From contig NZ_VAHM01000007.1 in the NCBI RefSeq assembly GCF_005796185.1, positions 124,001 to 188,000 on the forward strand: DNA of 64,000 nucleotides. The letters are read 5' to 3'. The stretch comes from Pseudarthrobacter sp. NamB4. Its GTDB lineage: Bacteria; Actinomycetota; Actinomycetes; Actinomycetales; Micrococcaceae. The notes beneath the pieces are model-generated. The model worked only from the letters and a program-made list of their open reading frames with translations, had not been told where the DNA came from and did not search any database. Each line of letters begins with the position of its first letter. The first letter of the stretch is position 1. Positions 55,883 to 64,000 of this stretch are shown one piece after another. Made by a program: the position numbers and the translations under genes.

Positions 55883-56314
55883 TCAGCGCTCCAGGTCGTC
55901 GGGGTCGAACTCGCTTAATGGAGAGCCACCAAAGTTTTCGGTGTCGTCACTTCCCTCAGCCTCGGGACCTGTGGGGTTTTCACCGAAGTCCACATCGGCA
56001 ACAGCCTCCCCGAGAGTAGGGGTAAGGGGAGCGTCCTGCGGGCCGCCGGCTTCCTGCCGCGCCTGCGGCGATGCGTCGCGGAAGGCCTGATCGCTAAGAA
56101 AGTCCTCTTCTTCTCCGGATACTGCCTCATCCTGCAGCAGCGGATCCTCCTGCCAGCGGTCCGGGTTGTTCTCGGCAGCGCCCGGGTAGCTGTCCGGTTC
56201 GCCCTTGACAGGGTCAAGCTCAAGGGAGGAAGCCGCACCCGGAGCCTCGTCCAGGAGCACGTCGTCATCCTGGACAACTTCAAGATCGTCATCGGGAAGG
56301 TTCTGTTCCGTCAT
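55883..56314 (-). CDS. Acidic hypothetical protein, 143 aa
   Basis: Unrecognised. A disordered, Asp/Glu-rich protein without Cys or transmembrane segments; short repeated acidic pieces such as DDDLEVVQDDDVLLDEAPG and PDDLER. ATG at 56314 with AGAAAGGCATC upstream. An ATGCTTA element lies about 38 bp upstream. It may be a conserved stress protein of the Arthrobacter group; function unknown. Confidence 0.65.
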   Translation of the reverse strand: MTEQNLPDDDLEVVQDDDVLLDEAPGAASSLELDPVKGEPDSYPGAAENNPDRWQEDPLLQDEAVSGEEEDFLSDQAFRDASPQARQEAGGPQDAPLTPTLGEAVADVDFGENPTGPEAEGSDDTENFGGSPLSEFDPDDLER

Positions 56315-56435
56315 GGTGATGCCTTTCTCTCGAACAGCTTGACCAAACAATGGTAAGCATACTGACGACGTGGTGGCGGCGCTAACTGTCCTGCAGCTAC
56401 ACGGCATAGAGGAGAGAATCACACGCCCGCGCCAC

Positions 56436-56450
56436 GTGACTTTAGGCCCT
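56436..56450 (+). promoter_or_regulatory. DosR-like box B, upstream of the DUF4389 gene
   Basis: GTGACTTTAGGCCCT, 119 bp before the DUF4389 start. It agrees with GGGAC-TTTNG-GCCCT at most positions and shares the sequence GTGAC..GGCCCTA with the element before the minus-strand uspA gene. Confidence 0.6.
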
Positions 56451-56569
56451 ACAACTGCCCTGGGCTGGCCGCCATTCTTATACATCAAGCTGCAGGTTGG
56501 TTCACTGGGCCTCACTCTCCTGCCTCGCTGCACAACTGTCCCTGTTCCTACGTCCCCGGGTTGGGCCTC

Positions 56570-58189
56570 ATGAAAAAGACAGCCTCAGTGGTACTGCTCA
56601 TCCTTGGGATCCTGATCTCGATCGTTGGAGCCGCCGCCCTGGCCGGGGGCGCAGTGGCGTCAGTAGCAGGGTCTGCGCAGGGGGACGGATACCTCTCCTC
56701 GGGTACCGGCCGCTTCTCGATCGGATCCCACGCCCTCAGCTCCCCCCGGCTGGAATCCGTGGGCGAAGGCATTCCACCCCGCCTGCCTTTCGACGTCGGT
56801 ACGCTCCGCCTGCACGCCTCTTCCGTGGATCGCGGCAAGGAAATCTTCATCGGGATTGCCCCGCAGGCCGACGTCGAAAAGTACCTTTCAGGCGTGCACC
56901 ATTCGGAACTGCTCGAAGTGGACAGCCGCCCCTTCCGTGCGGAATACCGCGACATTCCCGGCACCAACACGCCCGCGCCTCCGGCAGAGCAGACATTCTG
57001 GAGCGCATCCGTCTCCGACCCGGGTGAGCAGGAGCTCACCTGGGACTTTGCCGCCGGCACCTGGGCGATAGTCATCATGAATGCCGACGCCAGTTCCGGA
57101 ATGGATACGAGGGTGCAGGCAGGGTTCCGTTCCGACCTGATCAGGCCGGCCGCCACCGGCCTGCTGGTGGGCGGAACCATAGCGCTCGCCATCGGGCTCC
57201 CCCTGCTGATCCTGGGGGCAGTGGGAATCGGCCGGCATGCAGGCCCGTCCTCGGGCGGACCTGTTGGGCCGGCCGGCCCGGGCGGACCCGCGCCCGGCTA
57301 CCCGGCGTACCCCGCGCACCAGGGTTACCGGGCGGGAACGGGAACCCCGGGAACGGGGGGAACAGGAGTCCCGGGGACGGCAGTTCCGGGAACACCCGGG
57401 GCAGGCGCCCCTGGAAGGCCGGGAGCACCAGGAATGCCGTCACAGGCCCAGCCGAGCGCCGGTGAACCGGCAGACCGTGCTCCCTACCCTGCCAGGCTCT
57501 TCGGCGAGCTGGATCCCGGCCTGTCACGGGCAATGTGGCTGGTGAAGTGGTTCCTGGCCATTCCGCATTTCATCCTGCTGGTCTTCCTGTGGTTTGCATT
57601 CCTGGTGACCACGATCGTTGCAGGGTTCGCCATCCTGTTCACCGGGCGTTACCCGCGGGCGCTGTTCGATTTCAACGTCGGGGTCATACGCTGGAACTGG
57701 AGGGTGGCGTTCTACGCCTACGCGGCTGCAGGAACCGACCTCTACCCGCCCTTCACCCTGCGTCGCACCAACTATCCCGCGGACTTCGAGGTGGACTACC
57801 CGGAGCGGCTTTCCCGCGGGCTGGTGCTCGTCAAGTGGTGGCTTCTGTCCATTCCGCACCTGCTCATCGTTGCCGCCCTCGCCGGCACCACCTGGACTTG
57901 GGCGGCAGGAACCGACGATTTGGGAACAACCACGTATGAACAGGGAACAGGCATGTCTTTGCTGGGGCTGCTGGTCCTGATAGCGGTGGTGGCCCTGCTC
58001 TTCACCGGCCGGTACCTGCGCCCGCTGTTCGACCTGATACTGGGCGTCAACCGCTGGATTTACCGCGTGATGACCTACACGGCCCTGATGCGGGATGAGT
58101 ACCCTCCCTTCCGGCTCGACCAGGGACCTGGTGAAGCCCCGGCGCATCTTTCGGCCCTGCCCCTGCCGGATTCCACCGGAAGGAGCTGA
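56570..58189 (+). CDS. Tandem DUF4389 membrane protein with Gly/Pro linker
   Basis: A 539-residue protein: an N-terminal helix (residues 5-30), an external beta-rich region, another membrane helix (about 197-217), a collagen-like linker of about 70 residues rich in G, P and T (GTGVPGTAVPGTPGAGAPG), and two DUF4389 units, each with paired membrane helices and a GRYPRALFDFNVGVIRW or GRYLRPLFDLILGVNRW motif followed by YPPF. ATG at 56570 (the upstream TTG is poorer). One base separates its stop from the uspA ATG. A DosR-type box lies upstream. Confidence 0.88.
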   Translation: MKKTASVVLLILGILISIVGAAALAGGAVASVAGSAQGDGYLSSGTGRFSIGSHALSSPRLESVGEGIPPRLPFDVGTLRLHASSVDRGKEIFIGIAPQADVEKYLSGVHHSELLEVDSRPFRAEYRDIPGTNTPAPPAEQTFWSASVSDPGEQELTWDFAAGTWAIVIMNADASSGMDTRVQAGFRSDLIRPAATGLLVGGTIALAIGLPLLILGAVGIGRHAGPSSGGPVGPAGPGGPAPGYPAYPAHQGYRAGTGTPGTGGTGVPGTAVPGTPGAGAPGRPGAPGMPSQAQPSAGEPADRAPYPARLFGELDPGLSRAMWLVKWFLAIPHFILLVFLWFAFLVTTIVAGFAILFTGRYPRALFDFNVGVIRWNWRVAFYAYAAAGTDLYPPFTLRRTNYPADFEVDYPERLSRGLVLVKWWLLSIPHLLIVAALAGTTWTWAAGTDDLGTTTYEQGTGMSLLGLLVLIAVVALLFTGRYLRPLFDLILGVNRWIYRVMTYTALMRDEYPPFRLDQGPGEAPAHLSALPLPDSTGRS

Positions 58190-58190
58190 T

Positions 58191-58640
58191 ATGAGTACTG
58201 CTGGAGCACCATTCGCCCGCATAGTCGTGGGAGTCGATGGGTCGGAGGCATCCATTGCGGCATTGCGGCAGGCTCAGCGCCTTGCAACCCCCTTAGGGGC
58301 AAAGGTCCTAGCCAATGCGTATTGGGATTACCCGCAGGTCTACACGGGCTACGTAATGATGGGTATCGAGGGCTTCGAGGAACGTGCCGCTGAGATCCTT
58401 GACGAGGCGGTCAGAACCGCGTTCGACGGCGACACGCCGTCGAACGTCATCTCCAGCCTGATCCGCGGGCATCCGCGGGAATCGCTGATCGAAGCCAGCC
58501 GCGAAGCAGACATGGTGGTGGTGGGAAGGCGGGGAAACGGCGGCTTTGGCGGGCTGCTGCTGGGCTCGGTCAGTTCGGCGCTGGTGGCCCATGCCCATTG
58601 TCCAGTACTGGTGGTCCATACACCGAACGAGGCATCCTGA
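58191..58640 (+). CDS. Universal stress protein (UspA)
   Basis: A 149-residue single-domain Usp. IVVGVDGSEASIAAL at the N-terminus and GRRGNGGFGGLLLGSVSSALVAHAHCPVLVV at the end give the ATP-binding G-x2-G-x9-G-S pattern. In the same transcript as the DUF4389 protein. Universal stress proteins are typical of DosR regulons. Confidence 0.94.
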   Translation: MSTAGAPFARIVVGVDGSEASIAALRQAQRLATPLGAKVLANAYWDYPQVYTGYVMMGIEGFEERAAEILDEAVRTAFDGDTPSNVISSLIRGHPRESLIEASREADMVVVGRRGNGGFGGLLLGSVSSALVAHAHCPVLVVHTPNEAS

Positions 58641-58690
58641 AGAAGGGCTGGGAGGGGTGCGGGCTGCTCGATAGTTTTTAGGAAGAGGCC

Positions 58691-58735
58691 ATGAATGACG
58701 GCAAGGATGCTGCCTCCGAGGCACAAGCAGCGTGA
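58691..58735 (+). other. 15-codon open frame with a good ribosome site
   Basis: MNDGKDAASEAQAA then stop, after GGAAGAGGCC. It overlaps the next start by GTGA. It may be the leftover N-terminus of a decayed gene whose C-terminus follows. Confidence 0.3.
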
Positions 58736-58923
58736 TCGTAAATCCTGTGGAGGAACTGCGCACGTCCAACGGACTTTCTGCCGCAGTTGCCGGTGCTGCC
58801 ATCCAGCGGATGTTTGCCCTGCACCTGGACAAGGAAAACAGGCTTCTGATGCCGTTCATCGTCAGCTCCCCCAGCATGTCCCTTGCCCAGTTAGTGCAGG
58901 ACGCGGGCTCTCATCATCACTAA
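58732..58923 (+). pseudogene. Hemerythrin-like remnant
   Basis: A 63-residue frame whose part FALHLDKENRLLMPFI then SMSLAQLV resembles the last helix of HHE-type hemerythrin domains, with a bunch of His at the end (AGSHHH). Too short for an intact four-helix bundle. The assignment is an inference by motif. Confidence 0.4.
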
Positions 58924-58936
58924 TTGACTGCATCAT

Positions 58937-59434
58937 TCATTGAGCGCCGCCGCCGGGGTTCTTCTCCTGTGCGCCACTTTCTAGTCCGGCTTTTCCTGGC
59001 GGGGCTTTCTCCGAAGCATGGACCACCAGGACGGGACAGTGGGCGTGGCTGACGCAAGCGGAGCTCACGGAACCCAGTACCAGGCTGCCGCGGCCCCGCC
59101 TGCCCACGACGAGAAGCGAGGCGGTCCGGCTCCCTTCTATCAACGCATCTGCCGCTTTGCCGCGCACGAGCCTTGCGCGGACCGGAGCTGGCCGCTCGTC
59201 GCCAAACGCGGCAGCAAGGGCCTGCTCCAGCGACTGCTTGGCGGCGTGCTCAAAGCCCTCAACTCCTACAACCAGGTAGAGCCCGAAACCGGGGGGAACG
59301 TCCCAGCATGTCCAGGCCTCTACGGATGCGTCCAGCCGCCCCGCCAGGGAAGCGGCGGTACGGAGTGCAGCAATGGAAGCATCAGAGCCGTCCACACCGA
59401 CGATGATCTTCGGGCGCACTTGGCTGGCATCCAT
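58937..59434 (-). CDS. Universal stress protein (UspA)
   Basis: A 165-residue single-domain Usp (IIVGVDGSDASIAALRTAA, GRRGRGSLVLGSVSSACVSHAHCPVLVV). The ending is a Gly/Lys-rich tail. ATG at 59434. A DosR-type box is about 63 bp upstream on the same strand. It is closely similar in pattern to the Usp at 58191, so the two may be paralogues. Confidence 0.93.
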   Translation of the reverse strand: MDASQVRPKIIVGVDGSDASIAALRTAASLAGRLDASVEAWTCWDVPPGFGLYLVVGVEGFEHAAKQSLEQALAAAFGDERPAPVRARLVRGKAADALIEGSRTASLLVVGRRGRGSLVLGSVSSACVSHAHCPVLVVHASEKAPPGKAGLESGAQEKNPGGGAQ

Positions 59435-59496
59435 CGTGCGGCTCCGTTTCTCTTGGGCGGACAACTCCAAGACTGGAGAACGTTTGACCCCGGGGA

Positions 59497-59512
59497 TAGG
59501 GCCGAAGGTCAC
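59497..59512 (-). promoter_or_regulatory. DosR-like box C, upstream of the minus-strand uspA
   Basis: On the minus strand GTGACCTTCGGCCCTA, 63 bp before the uspA start. The form GTGAC-N5-GCCCTA is shared with box B. Confidence 0.6.
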
Positions 59513-59564
59513 AGGCTGAGCCGGGACAGGGTGTGTATGGCAGGCGTTGTAGGATCAGGAAATC

Positions 59565-59579
59565 CGGACTTAGGTCCCT
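59565..59579 (+). promoter_or_regulatory. DosR-like box D, upstream of the response regulator
   Basis: CGGACTTAGGTCCCT, a nearly palindromic GGAC..GTCC element 102 bp before the response regulator start, fitting autoregulation. Confidence 0.55.
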
Positions 59580-59681
59580 TCCAGCTGGATTGGAAGCAGG
59601 GAACTATGAAGGCACGCCTCCGGTGCGGGCAGTTCCACATACCGGTTGACAATCATTTTGGAAGAGCGTTGGGAGCGTAGG

Positions 59682-60359
59682 GTGCAAAGGCATGAGTCAG
59701 GCCCGGAAGGAGCCGCAGATTCGCAGGGGCCCCTTCGTGTGTTCATCCTGGACGACCACGAACTTGTCCGGCAGGGGCTGAAGGACCTCCTGGAAGGCGA
59801 GGGGTTTGCGGTGGTAGGTGAAAGCGGGTCGGCGGCGGAGGCCACTCGGCGGATTCCCGCCCTCAAGCCGGATATCGCCATCCTGGATGGACGGCTTCCG
59901 GACGGTACCGGAATAGAGGTCTGCCGGGATGTGCGCTCGTTCGATCCGCGCCTGAAGTGCCTGATCCTGACCAGTTACGACGACGAACAGGCCATCCGCG
60001 GGGCAGTCCTGGCCGGGGCGTCCGGCTACATCCTGAAGCAAATCAGGAGCGATGACCTCCTGGCCGGGATCCGCAGGGCGGCAGCGGGTCAATCGCTGTT
60101 TGAGCCCGGGGTGAAAGAACGCATCATTGAGGGCCTTTCGAAGACTCCCACCGACCCGCGGCTGGAAGGGCTCAGCGCCCAGGAGAAGAAAGTCCTGACC
60201 CTGATAGGGCAGGGACTGACGAACCGCCAAATAGGCGAAGAACTCTACCTGGCCGAGAAGACCGTCAAGAACTACGTATCCTCGATCCTGGCCAAACTGG
60301 GATTTGAGCGGCGTACGCAGGCGGCCGTTTACGTAACCCGGAACCAGGATACTCCCTGA
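59682..60359 (+). CDS. NarL/DosR-type response regulator
   Basis: A 225-residue regulator. The receiver domain has the acidic pair D24-D25 (LDDHE), phosphoacceptor D69 (AILDGRLPDG) and K119 (GYILKQI); the C-terminal LuxR helix-turn-helix is LSAQEKKVLTLIGQGLTNRQIGEELYLAEKTVKNYVSSI, a DevR-like form with VKNYVSSIL. GTG at 59682 has GGGAG upstream; a TTG upstream is possible. It faces the broken kinase gene, whose product would have been its partner. DosR-like boxes lie around it. Confidence 0.92.
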   Translation: MQRHESGPEGAADSQGPLRVFILDDHELVRQGLKDLLEGEGFAVVGESGSAAEATRRIPALKPDIAILDGRLPDGTGIEVCRDVRSFDPRLKCLILTSYDDEQAIRGAVLAGASGYILKQIRSDDLLAGIRRAAAGQSLFEPGVKERIIEGLSKTPTDPRLEGLSAQEKKVLTLIGQGLTNRQIGEELYLAEKTVKNYVSSILAKLGFERRTQAAVYVTRNQDTP

Positions 60360-60372
60360 CTGGAGGCCCGGG

Positions 60373-61537
<1,165 letters not shown>

Positions 61538-61761
61538 GGGAGAGGGCCAGGGCTCAGTGCTCAGGTCCGGCTTCCTGTTGATGCGGCCCCCGCCATTGCG
61601 GGCCCTCAGCAGCGCTGCGCTGGTCTGGGGAGGTTGCTTTCCCCGGCAACGTCACCTTCGCCTGAGCACGAAGTGTTGTTTTGGGACCAGTGTAAGAGAC
61701 CAAGTCAAGGGCTGAAACGTCCGTTACGGGCACGGACCGCGGCCACAGGGCAGTGCGCCGC

Positions 61762-61777
61762 GGGACCTTCTTCCCTA
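61762..61777 (+). promoter_or_regulatory. DosR-like box E, upstream of the PNPOx-like gene
   Basis: GGGACCTTCTTCCCTA, 34 bp before the gene start at 61811, in the form GGGAC-N5-TCCCTA. Confidence 0.55.
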
Positions 61778-61810
61778 CCCGGCCGGAATTCCCACGCCTA
61801 AGCTACGGCC

Positions 61811-62271
61811 ATGGAAACAGCTGCAGCTGAACCGGAAGCGGAAAGCCTGGGCGTACATGACTGCTGGAGGTACCTGCGGTCAAGGTCCGTCGGCCGGCTG
61901 GCTTTCATGCACGGGGAATGGGTGGAAATCTTTCCCGTCAACTACGTCCCAAGCAACGGCACCCTGCTGATTCGTACCGGCGCGAGGACCAAGCTGGATG
62001 CCGTGGCCGAGCGTAAGGCAGTTTCCCTGGAAGCGGACGGGCTGAACCAGTACGGCACCATAGCGTGGAGCATTGTGGTGAAGGGCCATGCTGCCGCTGT
62101 CAGCGATGAGGAAGATTTCGAGGACGCGGCCGAGGCAGGCTTGTCCCCCTTGCAGGCAGGCCCAAGAATGCCCCCGTCCGGGTAGCACCCGAGGAGGTTA
62201 CCGGGCGAAGATTCGTCATCGCTCCCCCAAGCCACTGGTGGTCCCCTCAGCAGCCCGCCAGCCGGCCCTGA
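61811..62271 (+). pseudogene. PNPOx-like FMN-binding protein with a single frameshift
   Basis: The frame opens METAAAEPEAESLGVHDCWRYLRSRSVGRLAF, runs through VEIFPVNYVP and LEADGLNQYGTIAWSIVVKG, typical of pyridoxamine 5'-phosphate oxidase-like split-barrel proteins, then meets a stop at 62185. The next frame continues the family end (PVRVAPEEVTGRRFVIAPPS, then SHWWSPQQP) to a stop at 62271. A one-base loss in the CCC of GGCCCAAG near 62160 explains it. Could be recent, or a sequencing error; if the stop is real, about 30 residues are lost. Confidence 0.75.
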
Positions 62272-62298
62272 AAACAAGAGACCAAAAGAAGGCCCCCA

Positions 62299-63174
62299 AT
62301 GGACGCAAGCAAGCCTATCGCCGTCGCCATTACCGATTCCTCTCCTTCCCAGGCCGCCCTGCAGTGGGCAGCCGCCCGTGCCCGGCGGCTCAAGCTGCCG
62401 CTGGTTATCCTGCATGTCCTCGATGACCGCTGGATGGCAGGCGAAGCGTTGGAGGCACTTCCCTATATTGACGTCCTTCGGAAATCCGGGCAGGACATGC
62501 TGGAAGAAGCGGCAGAACGCGTCCGCGGCGCTGAACCGGATTTGCAGGTTACAGCGGCACTGCTGGAGGGCAGCGTCGGGGCATCCCTCGGCGAGTATTC
62601 CAGGAACGCTTCCATGCTGGTGCTGGGCAGCAGTGGGCATAACCGCGGCGCCCTGACCGACCGGGCCCTCCAGGCCGCTGCGACGGCCGAATCGCCGGTG
62701 GCAGTGGTTGGACCGGCACAGGAGGACGGGCACGGCATTGTGGTCGGCGTCGACGGGTCGGAGGAATCGACGCAGGCCGTTGCCTTCGCTGCTTCCGAGG
62801 CTGATGCATTGGGCGAGGAGCTGACCGTCCTTTACGCCTTCACCGGCCCCAACAGGTGGATCAGGGCCGGGCTTCCATCCAGCCGCTTCGCAGAACACGT
62901 GATGGAAGAGGAGCAGGTCGTCCTGTCGGAAACTGTTGCCGGACTCCGCCAGGATTACCCCGGGCTGGTGGTGCACGCGGTTCTGGAAACTGTCATGGAA
63001 CCGGCCGATGCCCTGGTCCGGGCAGCTGCCGGGGCCAGGATGCTCGTGGTGGGCAGCCGGGGCAGGGGGCGTTTCAGCAGGCTGCTTTTGGGTTCCACGG
63101 CGCACGGCGTGCTGACCCAGCCGCCGTGCCCCACAGTGATCACCCGGCTGAAGAAATTACGGCATGAAAAGTGA
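62299..63174 (+). CDS. Tandem universal stress protein
   Basis: A 291-residue protein with two Usp domains (about residues 1-140 and 148-291). The second has VVGVDGSEESTQAVAFAA and VVGSRGRGRFSRLLLGSTAHGVLTQPPCPTV, with a clear ATP-binding Gly pattern; the first (LVLGSSGHNRGALTDRALQAAATAESPVAVV) lacks part of it. ATG after AGACCAAAAGAAGG. It likely belongs to the same stress group as the two single-domain Usps. Confidence 0.94.
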   Translation: MDASKPIAVAITDSSPSQAALQWAAARARRLKLPLVILHVLDDRWMAGEALEALPYIDVLRKSGQDMLEEAAERVRGAEPDLQVTAALLEGSVGASLGEYSRNASMLVLGSSGHNRGALTDRALQAAATAESPVAVVGPAQEDGHGIVVGVDGSEESTQAVAFAASEADALGEELTVLYAFTGPNRWIRAGLPSSRFAEHVMEEEQVVLSETVAGLRQDYPGLVVHAVLETVMEPADALVRAAAGARMLVVGSRGRGRFSRLLLGSTAHGVLTQPPCPTVITRLKKLRHEK

Positions 63175-63226
63175 CGGGCAGGGCCGGTAGCGACACGATG
63201 TTGAACGCTGGGAAACGGAGGAAGCA

Positions 63227-64000
63227 TTGCTCGCATGGTGGGTGGGCCACCCCGGGCCCATGTCTACCCGTCCGCTGGTCAAAGGCTTTCGTGACAGCCC
63301 AAAGCCCCTGGCCAAAGAAGTCCTGGTGGACGTGAGCGTCTGTGGCATTTGCCGGACGGACCTTCATCTTGCCGAGGGGGACCTCCAACCGCGTCACTCT
63401 GCGGTCATCCCCGGACATGAGGCGGTGGGGGTTGTAGTTGGCAGCGGACCGGGCAGCTCCCGCTTCACCAAGGGCGACAGGGTCGGCGTCGCCTGGCTGG
63501 GCGGCGTCTGCGGCATGTGCGCCTACTGCCGCCGGGGAGACGAGAACCTGTGCTCCTCACCTGTCTTCACGGGATGGGACAAGGACGGCGGCTACGCCCA
63601 GCAGCTCACAGTACCGGAAGACTTTGCCTACCCAATTCCGGACATTTTCAGCGACGAACAGGCGGCTCCGCTGCTATGTTCGGGCCTTATCGGATACCGC
63701 GCCCTGAAACGGGCCAGCGTCCCGGCGGGAGGGCGGCTGGGCATCTACGGCTTTGGGAGTTCAGCCCACTTGACAGCCCAGCTGGCCATGCACCAGGGCG
63801 CGTCCGTCTTCGTCATGACCCGTTCCGCGGCAGGCCGGGAGCTCGCCCAGGATCTGGGGGCGGAATACGTAGGAGACGCGTACAAGCACCCGCCGGTGCC
63901 GCTCGATTCGGCCATTCTCTTTGCGCCCGTGGGTGACCTGGTGCCGGTGGCACTCCGCGCATTGGACCGCGGCGGGACACTCGCGATCGCCGGCATCCAC
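63227..64000 (+). CDS. Zinc-dependent alcohol dehydrogenase, 3' end outside window
   Basis: The first 258 residues of a medium-chain dehydrogenase. Catalytic zinc side: CGICRTDLHLAEGD and PGHEAVG; structural zinc Cys set CGMCAYCRRGDENLC; nucleotide-binding GIYGFGSSAH. Resembles the actinobacterial zinc-ADH group linked to UspA genes. The TTG at 63227 is chosen because GGAGGA precedes it by 5 nt; an internal ATG (MSTRP) would lose conserved residues (AWWVGHPGP). Confidence 0.9.
   Translation, partial: MLAWWVGHPGPMSTRPLVKGFRDSPKPLAKEVLVDVSVCGICRTDLHLAEGDLQPRHSAVIPGHEAVGVVVGSGPGSSRFTKGDRVGVAWLGGVCGMCAYCRRGDENLCSSPVFTGWDKDGGYAQQLTVPEDFAYPIPDIFSDEQAAPLLCSGLIGYRALKRASVPAGGRLGIYGFGSSAHLTAQLAMHQGASVFVMTRSAAGRELAQDLGAEYVGDAYKHPPVPLDSAILFAPVGDLVPVALRALDRGGTLAIAGIH

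Noticed and set aside
58281..58315. A DosR-like GGGGCAAAGGTCCTA sequence inside the uspA gene
   Set aside because: It is within coding sequence for a conserved Usp segment and has no gene start near it.
63171..63186. GTGACGGGCAGGGCC before the zinc ADH as a sixth DosR-like box
   Set aside because: The outer bases fit but the TT-rich centre is missing, so it was left out of the motif set.

Overview
This window looks like a chromosomal segment of a high-GC Gram-positive actinobacterium, most likely Micrococcaceae of the Arthrobacter/Pseudarthrobacter type. The reasons are the strong G/C third-position bias, the frequent GTG and TTG starts, and the gene order mltG-ruvX-alaS / rpsD / rarA / aspS / hisS / cyclophilin / DUF349 / rel / secF-secD-yajC / ruvB-ruvA-ruvC / yebC / pdxT / pgsA-HIT-thrS, which is typical of that family. 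Species cannot be fixed from the sequence alone. No rRNA, tRNA, insertion sequence, prophage or CRISPR array was seen.

Region 1 (1-25,520) is a housekeeping block mostly on the minus strand: peptidoglycan terminase mltG (cut by the window edge, with a His-rich N-terminus), ruvX, alaS, two small envelope-associated proteins, rpsD, rarA, aspS, hisS, the bifunctional (p)ppGpp enzyme, the SecDF-YajC accessory translocase, the RuvABC resolvasome and a YebC-family protein. Genes on the plus strand fill the gaps: an acVLRF1 peptidyl-tRNA hydrolase, an APC permease, a membrane-anchored cyclophilin, a DUF349 protein and an AbiEi-like protein whose end overlaps rel. A broken GNAT gene sits between acVLRF1 and aspS.

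Region 2 (25,521-36,240) holds the two PLP-synthase genes pdxT and pdxS, separated by murT-gatD (lipid II amidation), a CapA-like lipoprotein and an M3 peptidase, followed by pgsA, a HIT protein and thrS. Region 3 (36,350-42,700) has an SOS mutagenesis cassette (DUF6504 plus dnaE2 behind a LexA-type box) without adjacent imuA/imuB, a chorismate mutase, a VOC protein, an SRAP/YedK protein and a mycoredoxin.

Region 4 (42,800-55,650) is more variable: a lipoate-ligase-like protein, thioesterase, EEP nuclease/phosphatase, NUDIX, DUF1918, phosphoesterase, stress SDR, DUF1810, an eroded AlkD-like protein, a DksA-like protein, a decayed lipoprotein gene, a LysM-NlpC/P60 hydrolase behind a c-di-AMP (ydaO-type) riboswitch, selO, a second APC permease, RNase Z and two very small proteins.

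Region 5 (55,430-64,000) resembles a DosR/DevR-type dormancy or hypoxia island: three universal stress protein genes, a tandem DUF4389 membrane protein, a NarL-family response regulator, a DevS-like histidine kinase that is now a multiply frameshifted pseudogene, a frameshifted PNPOx-like protein, a hemerythrin-like remnant and a zinc alcohol dehydrogenase cut by the window end. Five 15-bp elements of the form nnGAC-N5-nnCCn lie upstream of genes here and resemble DosR boxes. This candidate regulon, with its kinase lost and its regulator kept, is the most interesting signal in the window.
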